From NCBI GenBank assembly GCA_009363175.1, contig CP045205.1, positions 992,001-1,056,000 of the forward strand: 64,000 bases of DNA. The letters are read 5' to 3'. The stretch comes from Citrobacter telavivensis. GTDB taxonomy: Bacteria; Pseudomonadota; Gammaproteobacteria; Enterobacterales; Enterobacteriaceae. Numbering within the stretch: position 1 is the first letter of the stretch; each line of letters opens with the position of its first letter. Under the pieces are notes generated by a model. That model did no database searches. It saw only the letters and a list, made by a program, of their open reading frames with translations, and was not told the origin of the DNA. The position numbers and the translations under genes were made by a program. Below are positions 9,367 through 17,394 of the stretch, piece by piece.

Positions 9367-9765
9367 GATTCGGTCTGGCTATGGGTATGATGAAACAGTA
9401 TAGCCTGATTAAGGGGAGAACCCAGCTCACTGAGCAGACTTCCCCCTTTTTTTACATAACAAATAATTATATTATCTATAAATTATCATGAAAAGTTTAT
9501 ATGACACCGGCTGCCAGGAGTATCACTTTCGTCCAGGAATAATCTTTTTGCGCACGCCGCGAAAATAAGAATTTTATTTCACTTGCCTGACGGGATATTG
9601 ATTCGTAATATATTTAAATACATAACGACTATGCCGTTGTTGTTCTATTTTTATTTCTTGTTTGTATCGAGAAATGTCACTTTCAGTTAAATCACTGCTT
9701 TTTATCAGATGAAAAATGATAAGACGGTCATGGTTTTTCCACTTTATTTTCCCATAAAAGTTCGT

Positions 9766-9807
9766 TTGATCATAATCAACCATCAGCCGTGTTTAGCCCT
9801 TTATGAT
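9766..9807 (+). promoter_or_regulatory. FNR-dependent promoter of the DMSO-reductase-type operon
   Basis: A perfect FNR half-site pair, TTGAT-CATA-ATCAA, lies at 9766-9779. A good -10 element, TATGAT, lies at 9802-9807. With a start near 9814 the FNR site would be centred close to -41.5, the classic class II position, about 36 bases ahead of the first gene. The rest of 9367-9849 is AT-rich, holds no supported gene, and must also carry the divergent promoter of the NicO gene. Confidence 0.8.
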
Positions 9808-10406
9808 GACTTATTAATAATAACTATGGATGAAATGTGAGAAATAAAGATGGAAATAAAAAAATGGCTAAACACAACACTGTCCCGACGGGATGCGGTG
9901 ACAGGAACCGCCAAAATAGGTGCCGCGGTTGCGCTCAGTAACGCGATTACGTTGCCTTTCTCTGTTACCGCGCAGGCCGAAACGATCGCTGCGCCGACGC
10001 AGGGTGGTAATGGTGAAACCGTTCGCCACAGCGCCTGTCTGGTCAACTGCGGCAGCCGTTGCCCGCTGAAAGTGATCGTTAAAGACGACCGTATTGTGCG
10101 TATTGAACCAGAAGACGCAAAAGACGACGCGGTATTTGGCGAGCACCAGATTCGTCCATGTTTGCGCGGACGTTCCAGTCGCTGGCGGGTATATAGTCCG
10201 GACCGAATTAAATATCCGATGAAACGCGTAGGTAAACGCGGTGAAGGGAAATTCAAACGTATTTCCTGGGATGAAGCGACCGCATTTATCGCAGCAGAAT
10301 TGAAACGCGTGACGGAAAAATATGGCCGTGAGGCCATTTATTATAATTATCGGTGATGCTGCCAACTTACTGATTTAGTGTATGATGGTGTTTTTGAGGT
10401 GCTCCA

Positions 10407-10682
10407 GTGGCTTCTGTTTCTATCAGCTGTCCCTCCTGTTCAGCTACTGACGGGGTGGTGCGTAACGGCAAAAGCACTGCCGGACATCAGCGCTATCTCT
10501 GCTCTCACTGCCGTAAAACATGGCAACTGCAGTTCACTTACACCGCTTCTCAACCCGGTACGCACCAGAAAATCATTGATATGGCCATGAATGGCGTTGG
10601 ATGCCGGGCAACCGCCCGCATTATGGGCGTTGGCCTCAACACGATTTTCCGCCATTTAAAAAACTCAGGCCGCAGTCGGTAA
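10407..10682 (+). CDS. insA: IS1 protein InsA
   Basis: A 91-residue DNA-binding protein of IS1 with a zinc-finger-like cysteine set (CPSC and CSHC) and a helix-turn-helix. It binds the IS1 ends and represses transposition. Frameshifting near its 3' end joins it to insB to give the InsAB' transposase. The length and sequence are those of standard IS1. Confidence 0.97.
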   Translation: MASVSISCPSCSATDGVVRNGKSTAGHQRYLCSHCRKTWQLQFTYTASQPGTHQKIIDMAMNGVGCRATARIMGVGLNTIFRHLKNSGRSR

Positions 10683-11104
10683 CCTCGCGCATACAGCCGG
10701 GCAGTGACGTCATCGTCTGCGCGGAAATGGACGAACAGTGGGGATACGTCGGGGCTAAATCGCGCCAGCGCTGGCTGTTTTACGCGTATGACAGGCTCCG
10801 GAAGACGGTTGTTGCGCACGTATTCGGTGAACGCACGATGGCGACGCTGGGGCGTCTTATGAGCCTGCTGTCACCCTTTGACGTGGTGATATGGATGACG
10901 GATGGCTGGCCGCTGTATGAATCCCGCCTGAAGGGAAAGCTGCACGTAATCAGCAAGCGATATACGCAGCGAATTGAGCGGCATAACCTGAATCTGAGGC
11001 AGCACCTGGCACGGCTGGGACGGAAGTCGCTGTCGTTCTCAAAATCGGTGGAGCTGCATGACAAAGTCATCGGGCATTATCTGAACATAAAACACTATCA
11101 ATAA
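10601..11104 (+). CDS. insB: IS1 InsB (transposase catalytic part)
   Basis: A 167-residue frame overlapping insA, carrying the DDE-type catalytic domain of IS1. The active transposase is the InsAB' fusion made by -1 frameshifting at the A-rich run near 10660 (ATTTAAAAAACTC). The frame is intact to its stop at the right inverted repeat. Confidence 0.97.
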   Translation: MPGNRPHYGRWPQHDFPPFKKLRPQSVTSRIQPGSDVIVCAEMDEQWGYVGAKSRQRWLFYAYDRLRKTVVAHVFGERTMATLGRLMSLLSPFDVVIWMTDGWPLYESRLKGKLHVISKRYTQRIERHNLNLRQHLARLGRKSLSFSKSVELHDKVIGHYLNIKHYQ

Positions 11105-13071
11105 GTTGGAGTCATTACCTAATTATCAGTCAGGCGCTTATTACCATACCCAGGGAACGCCAGCCTGGAAGCGTCTGCTGAATCTCACCGGCGGCTATTT
11201 AAATTATCATAACACCTATTCCACTGCGCAAATTGCCACGGCAACGCCCTACACCCATGGTGTTTATGTCGGGAGCCACTTTACGCAAATTGCCCATTCC
11301 GATTTGGTCGTGCTGTTTGGTCTGAATTTGTCTGAAACGCGCATGTCCGGTGGCGGACAGGTTGAAGAGTTACGTCGCGCGCTGGAAGTCTCAAAGGCGC
11401 GAGTGATTATTATCGATCCGCGTTATACCGACTCGGTGGTGACCGAGCATGCCGAGTGGCTGCCGATTCGCCCAACGACCGATGCTGCGCTGGTGGCCGG
11501 TATCGCGCACACGCTGATTACCGAACAGTTGATTAATGAAGCTGAAGTGAATAAGTACTGCGTGGGTTATGACAGCAGCACGCTGCCAGAAGGCGCTGCG
11601 CCGAATGCCAGCTATAAAGACTACGTGACCGGTAAGGGCGATGACGGTATCGCTAAAACGCCGGAATGGGCGGCGGAGATAACCGGTATTCCGGCGACGC
11701 GCATTCGCCAACTGGCGCGTGAAATCGCCTCGGCCCGTGCCTGTTACATTTGTCAGGGTTGGGGACCGCAGCGTCACGCCAATGGCGAGCAAACTGTGCG
11801 CGCCATTCAGACGCTGCCTGCGCTGACGGGCCACTTTGGCCTGCCGGGAACCAATAACGGTAACTGGCCTTATGGCACCCCGTACGGCGTGCCGCTGTTA
11901 CCGATTTTGACCAACCCAATCAAAACCTCTATTCCGTGCTATCTCTGGACGGATGCGATTCAACGTCCTGAAATCATGACGGCCACCACGATGGGCGTGA
12001 AGGGGGCGGACAAACTGAAAACCGGCATTAAGCTGTTCTTCAACCAGGCCGGTAACACGCTGTTGAACCAGCACGGTGAAACCAACCGTACGCGCAAAAT
12101 TCTCGCGGATGAAAGTTTGTGCGAAACCATTATCGTCATTGAAAACCACATGACGCCGAGCGCGAAATACGCCGATCTCCTGCTGCCGGAAACCAGCTAT
12201 CTCGAAGCGGAAGATCTGGTGGACAGCTCCTATGCAGCGGGTTCTCACAACTACATGATAGCCCTACAGAAAACGGTCACGCCGATGTGGGAAGTGCGTA
12301 GCACCTACGACATCTGCGCCGATATTGCCGGGCATCTTGGCTTGCGCGAACAGTACACCGAAGGGCGGACGCAGGCGCAGTGGGCAGAAATGCACTATCA
12401 GCAGATCCGCGAAAAACGTCCGTATCTGCCGGAATGGCCGGTGGCGAAAGAGATGGGGGTTATCGACCAGCGCGTCGCGACAAACAAACAGAGTCTGGCG
12501 TTTGCTGATTTTCGCGCCGATGCCGTGGCGAATCCACTGACTACGCCATCCGGCAAGATTGAGATCTACTCTCAGGCGCTGGCCGATCTCGCAAAAGCGT
12601 GGACGCTGCCGGAAGGCGATCGTATCCCGGCGGTGCCGGAGTTCTGCGAAGTGAAAGAATCACACCTGAACAAAGTGTTAACCGTGAAATATCCGCTACA
12701 GCTGAGCGGTTTTCACACCAAAGGCCATACCCACTCAACCTATACCAACGTGCTGATGCTGCATGAAGCGGTACCGGATGAAGTGTGGATCAACCCGATA
12801 GACGCCAGCGCGCGTCAACTGAACTCAGGCGATCTGGTGCACGTGTTCAACGATCGCGGGGTGGTGGCGATCCCTTGTAAGGTGACCCAGCGTATTCTTC
12901 CGGGCGTGGTGGCGATGCCGCAGGGGGCGTGGACCCGTCTGGACAGCAACGGTGTGGACGTTGGCGGGTGCATCAACACCCTGACCAGTCATCTGCCGTC
13001 GCCGCTGGCGAAAGGGAACCCACAGCATACCAACCTGGTTGAAATCAAACGCGCTTAAGGAGTGATCTGCA

Positions 13072-13698
13072 ATGAAACAGTATGGCTTTTATGTTGACTC
13101 CTCGCGCTGCTCAGGCTGTAAAACCTGCCAGGTCAGCTGTAAGGATAATAAAGATCTGGATGTCGGTCCGAAATTCCGCCGGGTCTATGAATACGGCGGC
13201 GGAAGCTGGGTGAAAGAGGGGGAAAGCTGGCACAACGACACCTTTACCTACTATCTCTCTATCGCCTGTAACCACTGTGATGAGCCGGTCTGCGTATCCG
13301 GTTGTCCGACCGGAGCGATGCACAAACGTGAAGAGGATGGTCTGGTGCTGGTCGATGACAGCATCTGCGTCGGTTGCCGCTATTGCGAAATGCGCTGCCC
13401 GTATGGTGCGCCGCAGTTTGATGCTAAGGCTAAAGTGATGCGCAAATGCGACGGCTGCCTCGACCGACTGGAGCAGAATCTGCGTCCAATCTGCGTGGAC
13501 TCCTGTCCGCAGCGGGCGCTGGATTTCGGTCCCATTGACGAACTGCGGGCGAAGTACGGCACCGGAAATGAGATTGCGCCGCTGCCTGCCGCGTCGTTTA
13601 CCCATCCTAACCTCATTATTAAGCCGCACCCGAAGGCCAAACCTACGGGCGACAAGGAAGGGGCCATTATGAACATGGGGGAGGTGCGCCATGCATGA
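13072..13698 (+). CDS. DMSO-reductase-type iron-sulfur subunit B
   Basis: A 208-residue electron-transfer subunit close to DmsB (205 residues). It has four cysteine groups for [4Fe-4S] clusters: CSGCKTCQVSC near 14, CNHCDEPVC near 67, CVGCRYCEMRC near 99 and CDGCLDR near 126. It would pass electrons from subunit C to the catalytic subunit. It starts 13 bases after the A gene stop with a good ribosome site (AAGGAG), and its 3' end overlaps the C gene by eight bases. It is intact, but its partner A is disrupted and IS1 may be polar. Confidence 0.93.
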   Translation: MKQYGFYVDSSRCSGCKTCQVSCKDNKDLDVGPKFRRVYEYGGGSWVKEGESWHNDTFTYYLSIACNHCDEPVCVSGCPTGAMHKREEDGLVLVDDSICVGCRYCEMRCPYGAPQFDAKAKVMRKCDGCLDRLEQNLRPICVDSCPQRALDFGPIDELRAKYGTGNEIAPLPAASFTHPNLIIKPHPKAKPTGDKEGAIMNMGEVRHA

Positions 13699-14464
13699 GT
13701 TACCGCTGGTCTTCTTTACCGTCTTTACCCAAAGCGCGGTCGGCGCGTTCATTCTGCTGCTAATTGGCGGCACGCTGGGGCAGATTGACGCGCGGCGGAT
13801 GGCCATTGGCCTGTTCTCCGTCATGTGTCTGTTTGGCGTTGGGGTACTGCTGGGGATCATCCACGTCGGGCAACCGCTGCGTGCGTTGAACATGCTGCTG
13901 CGCGTAGGCCATTCGCCGATGAGCAACGAAATCGTGCTGTCGGCGGTGTTTGCCACGCTTGGCGGGCTGGGTTCCCTTGGTTTGCTTCTCAATCGTGGGG
14001 CGACCGCAGTGTGTAAAGCGCTGGTGTGGCTGGCTGCGATAGTGGGCGTGGCCTTTATTCTGGCGATCCCGCAAATCTACCAGTTGCCGACGGTGGTCAC
14101 CTGGCGCACTTCGTATACAACGGCGATGATGGTGCTGACGCCGCTGATTGGCGGCGGCATTCTGGCCGGACTGTTTGGGCTGCGTCTGGGTCTGCTGGTC
14201 AGCGTGTTGGCGATCCTGGCCAGCTTCTGCCTGCGTCCTGGGTATATGTCGACGTTGATGAGTGCGGACGGCGCCTTGACGGCGGCGCAAACCAGCTGGT
14301 TTACCGCGCAGGCGGCGCTGTTGGCCGTGGGGATTGTTGGCGTGGTGACCTGGGCGCGACTGAAGTCCAGTGTCACCGTTCTGGCGATGACCGCACTGAT
14401 TGTCATCGTGGCGGAGCTTGTGGGAAGGATTGCGTTCTACAATTTGTGGACGCTGCCGATGTAA
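13691..14464 (+). CDS. DMSO-reductase-type membrane anchor subunit C
   Basis: A 257-residue protein with about eight hydrophobic helices, similar to DmsC. It anchors the A-B pair to the membrane and oxidises menaquinol. The starting MHELPLVFFT is typical of the family. It is translationally coupled to the B gene by an eight-base overlap. A strong terminator follows directly after its stop. Confidence 0.9.
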   Translation: MHELPLVFFTVFTQSAVGAFILLLIGGTLGQIDARRMAIGLFSVMCLFGVGVLLGIIHVGQPLRALNMLLRVGHSPMSNEIVLSAVFATLGGLGSLGLLLNRGATAVCKALVWLAAIVGVAFILAIPQIYQLPTVVTWRTSYTTAMMVLTPLIGGGILAGLFGLRLGLLVSVLAILASFCLRPGYMSTLMSADGALTAAQTSWFTAQAALLAVGIVGVVTWARLKSSVTVLAMTALIVIVAELVGRIAFYNLWTLPM

Positions 14465-14469
14465 GCTGT

Positions 14470-14492
14470 GAGCGGCCTCGGCCGCTCTTTTT
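14470..14492 (+). terminator. Rho-independent terminator after subunit C
   Basis: A perfect hairpin GAGCGGCC-TC-GGCCGCTC at 14470-14487 is followed by five T. It separates the ABC genes from the chaperone and ferredoxin genes, which would then depend on read-through or their own promoter. Confidence 0.85.
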
Positions 14493-14507
14493 CCGTAGTC
14501 GTCGTAG

Positions 14508-14536
14508 GCCTGATAAGGCGTCAGCCGCCATCAGGC
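14508..14536. repeat. REP-like element
   Basis: Inverted repeat GCCTGAT and ATCAGGC around AAGGCG/CCGCC, the familiar REP/BIME type in enterobacteria. It lies between the terminator and the TorD-like gene. Confidence 0.75.
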
Positions 14537-14556
14537 ACGTTCAGGAGTATTTAGAG

Positions 14557-15153
14557 ATGTCGTCTCTTGCCGTATTACCCCGTATCCTCGGTGCCCTGTT
14601 TTACTACTCTCCCGGGCGACCGGAGGTGAAAGCGCTTTTCGACAGTTTGCCCACGCTGCCCGATCTGTACCCGTGGCGCGATCCGGTGCAGATTGCCAGA
14701 CTGTGTGCCGACTGGCCGTTGCCGGACGATGATGAACTGGCGTGGCAATTTTCCGTGCTGTTCGAGGGGCAGGGCGATATGCCCGCGCCGCCCTGGGGTT
14801 CCGTCTGGCTGGAACGCGATAATCTGCTGATGGGCGATACCACCGCGGAGTACCGTGGTTTTTTACAGTCTCAGGGAATGGCGTTTGACGCGCGTCAGAG
14901 TGAGCCCGAAGATCAGTTTGGCCTGATGCTGTTAGCCAGCAGCGCGCTGCTGGAGGCCGGCAAAGATGCGGCGGTTGATCAGCTATTCGAGATGTATCTT
15001 CTGCCGTGGGGATATCGCTATCTGGAACGGTTACAGGACTGCCCGGTGAGCCCGTTCTATGCCCGCCTTGCCGCCGTAACCGCGCGTTATCTGCAGGATA
15101 TGGAGCAGCAACGGGCGCTGCAACCGGTGGTAAAACGGTTGTACTTCGGATGA
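14557..15153 (+). CDS. TorD/DmsD-family redox-enzyme chaperone
   Basis: A 198-residue all-helical protein of the TorD family. These bind the Tat signal of molybdoenzymes and hold the apoenzyme until cofactor insertion. The ATG at 14557 (MSSLAVLP) was chosen because the open frame further upstream lies inside the C-subunit gene and the terminator. Family-like features are the EDQFGLML stretch near 125 and the C-terminal helices. It overlaps the ferredoxin gene by four bases (ATGA). The likely client is the adjacent subunit A, now broken. Confidence 0.85.
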   Translation: MSSLAVLPRILGALFYYSPGRPEVKALFDSLPTLPDLYPWRDPVQIARLCADWPLPDDDELAWQFSVLFEGQGDMPAPPWGSVWLERDNLLMGDTTAEYRGFLQSQGMAFDARQSEPEDQFGLMLLASSALLEAGKDAAVDQLFEMYLLPWGYRYLERLQDCPVSPFYARLAAVTARYLQDMEQQRALQPVVKRLYFG

Positions 15154-15683
15154 ACAAGTCAGAGAAATATTATCAGGCGCTGATGACGCACCGGCACGTC
15201 AGTCGACGCGGGCTGTTTCGCGCGTTTGTCAGTGCCGCAAAACACACTGCGCCTCAGGTGCCGGTGTCTCAACTGACGCATCCGCTGCCGCCGGGTGCCG
15301 TGCCTGATGTGCAGTTCATCACGCAATGTACCCGCTGTAACCAGTGCATTACTGCCTGCCCGATGGGAATTCTGACCCGACATGAGGACGGCTACCCGCA
15401 ACTGGCGATTGAGTATGCCAGTTGCGATGGCTGTGGTTTGTGCATCGCTGCATGCCCGAGCGACGCGCTGTGCGTACAGGCTCGTTTTGATACCGGCCTG
15501 CGCCCGACGTTCAGCTCTGCCTGCGTTAATCCGTTACGCCCGTGCAACCAGTGTATCGAAGCCTGCCCTGAACAGGCTTGTGCCATCGGCGCGGCGGGGA
15601 TCCCTGTGCTGGACAGCGAGCGCTGTACCGGCTGCGGCGAATGCCGGGTGCAGTGCAACGCTGATGCTATTCGTCTGAGATAA
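15150..15683 (+). CDS. NapF-like ferredoxin-type protein
   Basis: A 177-residue iron-sulfur protein. Four cysteine groups are visible: CTRCNQCITACP near 58, CDGCGLCIAACP near 90, CNQCIEACP near 133 and CTGCGECRVQC near 160. They suggest three to four [4Fe-4S] clusters, as in NapF. In nitrate-reductase operons NapF is a cytoplasmic maturation factor; here it is coupled to a TorD-like chaperone, so a role in maturing the linked DMSO-reductase-type enzyme is inferred. The ATG overlaps the chaperone stop. It is not the nap-operon copy, so no symbol is given. Confidence 0.85.
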   Translation: MNKSEKYYQALMTHRHVSRRGLFRAFVSAAKHTAPQVPVSQLTHPLPPGAVPDVQFITQCTRCNQCITACPMGILTRHEDGYPQLAIEYASCDGCGLCIAACPSDALCVQARFDTGLRPTFSSACVNPLRPCNQCIEACPEQACAIGAAGIPVLDSERCTGCGECRVQCNADAIRLR

Positions 15684-16177
15684 CCCTCCAGCCTGGATTT
15701 GCGAGGCGGCCTTCCGTTTTGATGTGACTGGCGATGTTAAAAGATTTGCAGGCAGGTCTTTAATGTTGAACGTCGCGCTAAATATCTAATGATTTCCTAA
15801 ATTATTATTTTATTTTCACTATAATTATGAATTATCCTAATCTCCCTTCTGATTTTTTATTTTATATCCGTTAAAAACCTATCATGTATTTAGGATTAAT
15901 CGCACTGCTTCGCGAGATATAAATCCGCCTTTCTTCTCCTTGCGAGTTAACAATGCGTATCTATTCCACAGCAAATGTAGTGCTTTGTGTGGAAATTTGG
16001 ATTTGGTAGCATTTTCATCAGTTCAAAGGAGTGGTGATAATTAATATTATTGCATATTTAATTATTGCCGGAACAATTCCAGAACAAAGCCAAGAGTTGA
16101 TTACAGCAGAACGAAATAACGATTGCGACGTGATGACTCTTTATTTCTCAGGATATTGGTACAAACAGGATATTGTT
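15684..16177 (+). promoter_or_regulatory. AT-rich leader of the fimbrial operon
   Basis: Almost 500 bases without a supported gene, clearly more AT-rich than either neighbour. It must hold the promoter of the pilin operon. No GATC site is present, so Dam-dependent pap-type switching is not supported. No clear pair of short inverted repeats flanking a promoter was seen either, so a fimS-type invertible switch is not evident. Runs such as TAATTAATATTATT suggest curved, H-NS-prone DNA. Confidence 0.5.
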
Positions 16178-16708
16178 ATGAAAATGAATAAAGTTGCTAT
16201 GGCTGTTGCTTTCACCGCTGCTCTGGGTTCTATGTCTGTTTTAGCTGACACGACGAACGGTGTGATTGAATTCCAGGGTGAACTGGTGAATACCGCCTGT
16301 GGTCTGGCACCTGGTTCAAGCCCGGTGACCGTTGATTTTGGTCAAATTCCTGTTTCTGCGCTGGCTAACGGTGCACGCGTCGGGAACGTACACCAGAACA
16401 TCGAACTGCAGCACTGCGACATCACCGTGGCGCAAACTGCAGAAGTGACTTACACCCCGACCAGCTTAAACCAGGCTGACGGTACTCTGGCTGCATTCAC
16501 CTCTGGCACCGCCTCTGGCGCGGGTATCGGCCTGCGTGACAGCGCCAGCCAGGATGTGGTGTGGGGCACGGCTACAACACCTGTTCAGTTAGTTAACGGC
16601 ACCAACAGCATTCCGTTTGTCGCCTATGTGAAAGCAGAAAGCGCAAGCGCAACCGTGGCTGCGGGTTCTTTCCAGTCAACGGTTAACTTCGAGATTGCTT
16701 ATCAGTAA
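16178..16708 (+). CDS. Major fimbrial subunit (pilin)
   Basis: A 176-residue chaperone-usher pilin. The ATG at 16178 gives a signal peptide ending near Ala-Asp (VLA-DTT). The mature protein has the two pilin cysteines (NTACGL near 44 and LQHCDI near 83), the GASGAGIGLRD-like region, and the C-terminal donor-strand pattern ending in NFEIAYQ. It is the first gene of the operon and is followed by a terminator-like hairpin, typical of the major shaft subunit. The receptor and fimbrial name are unknown. Confidence 0.88.
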   Translation: MKMNKVAMAVAFTAALGSMSVLADTTNGVIEFQGELVNTACGLAPGSSPVTVDFGQIPVSALANGARVGNVHQNIELQHCDITVAQTAEVTYTPTSLNQADGTLAAFTSGTASGAGIGLRDSASQDVVWGTATTPVQLVNGTNSIPFVAYVKAESASATVAAGSFQSTVNFEIAYQ

Positions 16709-16725
16709 TCCACCCGACGTTCTGA

Positions 16726-16752
16726 GTGCGGGAGTTTATCCCGCACTTTTTT
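16726..16752 (+). terminator. Attenuating terminator after the major pilin gene
   Basis: A perfect hairpin GTGCGGGA-GTTTA-TCCCGCAC is followed by six T. Partial termination here would give much more major pilin than usher or tip proteins, as in other fimbrial operons. Confidence 0.85.
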
Positions 16753-16782
16753 AAATCAGGGATCGTACCAGGGAGGGACAAA

Positions 16783-17331
16783 ATGAAAATAAGCAATATG
16801 TTCATAATATCGCTTTATTTGTGTGCTCTGACGGGGTCGGTTTCTGCTTTAGGATCCACCGTCACGCCGGGTAAATTAGCGATGAGCGGTGAACTGATTG
16901 AGGCGGCATGCAGTCTTGACCCGAACAGTCGGGATATTGTGGTTGAGTTTGGCGATGTGTCTGCCAGTCTGATTAATCGAAATGATGAAGGCAATATTAC
17001 GCGGCCAGTATTGGTACGCCTGACCGGTTGTTCCGTGGTGAAACGGGGCAACGATGGTTCACTTTATCCTTATGCCTCGGTCACCTTTATAGGTAATGCG
17101 GCGGCATCCGATCCCACCACGTTATTAGTCAGTGGTGAAGCCGATGGTTTCGGTATTCGTCTACGTGACAGTCAGGGTGAAATATTAACGCTGGGTCAGC
17201 CCTCTCCGGGATATGAACTGAGCGAGACTGATAACGTTTTAAAATTTTCCGCATCGCTGGTACCGGTTCAAAAATATATAAGAGCGGGCGAGTTTACTGC
17301 GGTTGCGCAGTTTTTTATGGATTACCACTAA
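16783..17331 (+). CDS. Minor fimbrial subunit, pilus-anchor type
   Basis: A 182-residue pilin-like protein. The ATG at 16783 was chosen because a strong ribosome site (GGGAGGG) lies just upstream and a signal peptide follows (ending VSA). It has the cysteine pair (AACSLD and TGCSVV) and a C-terminal beta-strand ending QFFMDYH. Its place between the major pilin and the usher matches PapH-like terminators of P-type operons; that role is inferred from order only. Confidence 0.8.
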   Translation: MKISNMFIISLYLCALTGSVSALGSTVTPGKLAMSGELIEAACSLDPNSRDIVVEFGDVSASLINRNDEGNITRPVLVRLTGCSVVKRGNDGSLYPYASVTFIGNAAASDPTTLLVSGEADGFGIRLRDSQGEILTLGQPSPGYELSETDNVLKFSASLVPVQKYIRAGEFTAVAQFFMDYH

Positions 17332-17394
17332 CAGCATAACAATAACGTCGCGGGACGCAGAACGTATTTAACGGATTTATTTGGGACGAAAATC

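Larger units (their letters stand above)
10352..11119 (+). mobile_element. IS1, complete
   Basis: The element is exactly 768 bases, the canonical IS1 length. Its ends are GGTGATGCTGCCAACTTA on the left and an inverted counterpart (AAGTTGGAGTCATTACC) on the right. It is flanked by the direct repeat TAATTATC (10344-10351 and 11120-11127), an 8-base target duplication where 9 is usual. Both insA and insB are intact, so the copy may still be active. The clean restoration of the host gene indicates a recent insertion. Confidence 0.98.
9850..13058 (+). pseudogene. DMSO-reductase-family catalytic subunit A, split by IS1
   Basis: A molybdopterin oxidoreductase related to DmsA/YnfE. The 5' piece (9850-10351) encodes a Tat-type signal (SRRDAV followed by a hydrophobic stretch ending in AQA) and the N-terminal [4Fe-4S] cysteines in CLVNCGSRC and RPCLRG. 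The 3' piece (from 11120) encodes the rest of the catalytic domain. Removing IS1 and one 8-base target repeat restores the frame exactly (EAIYYNY joined to QSGAYYH), so the intact product would have about 810 residues. As it stands, translation stops a few residues into IS1, so the enzyme should be inactive. The substrate is unknown; Salmonella has a similar cluster beside dcuS. Confidence 0.92.

Noticed and set aside
9574..9783. A 69-residue open frame on the minus strand in the gap before the DMSO-reductase-type operon
   Set aside because: Its start lies on the perfect FNR box, no family is recognisable and no ribosome site is evident; the region is better explained as promoter DNA.
14026..14556. 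Upstream extension of the TorD-like gene through the C-subunit gene
   Set aside because: It overlaps dmsC-like coding sequence, a terminator and a REP; similarity begins at the ATG at 14557.
15684..16177. Possible invertible fimbrial promoter or Dam-dependent switch
   Set aside because: No flanking pair of short inverted repeats and no GATC sites could be found by eye.
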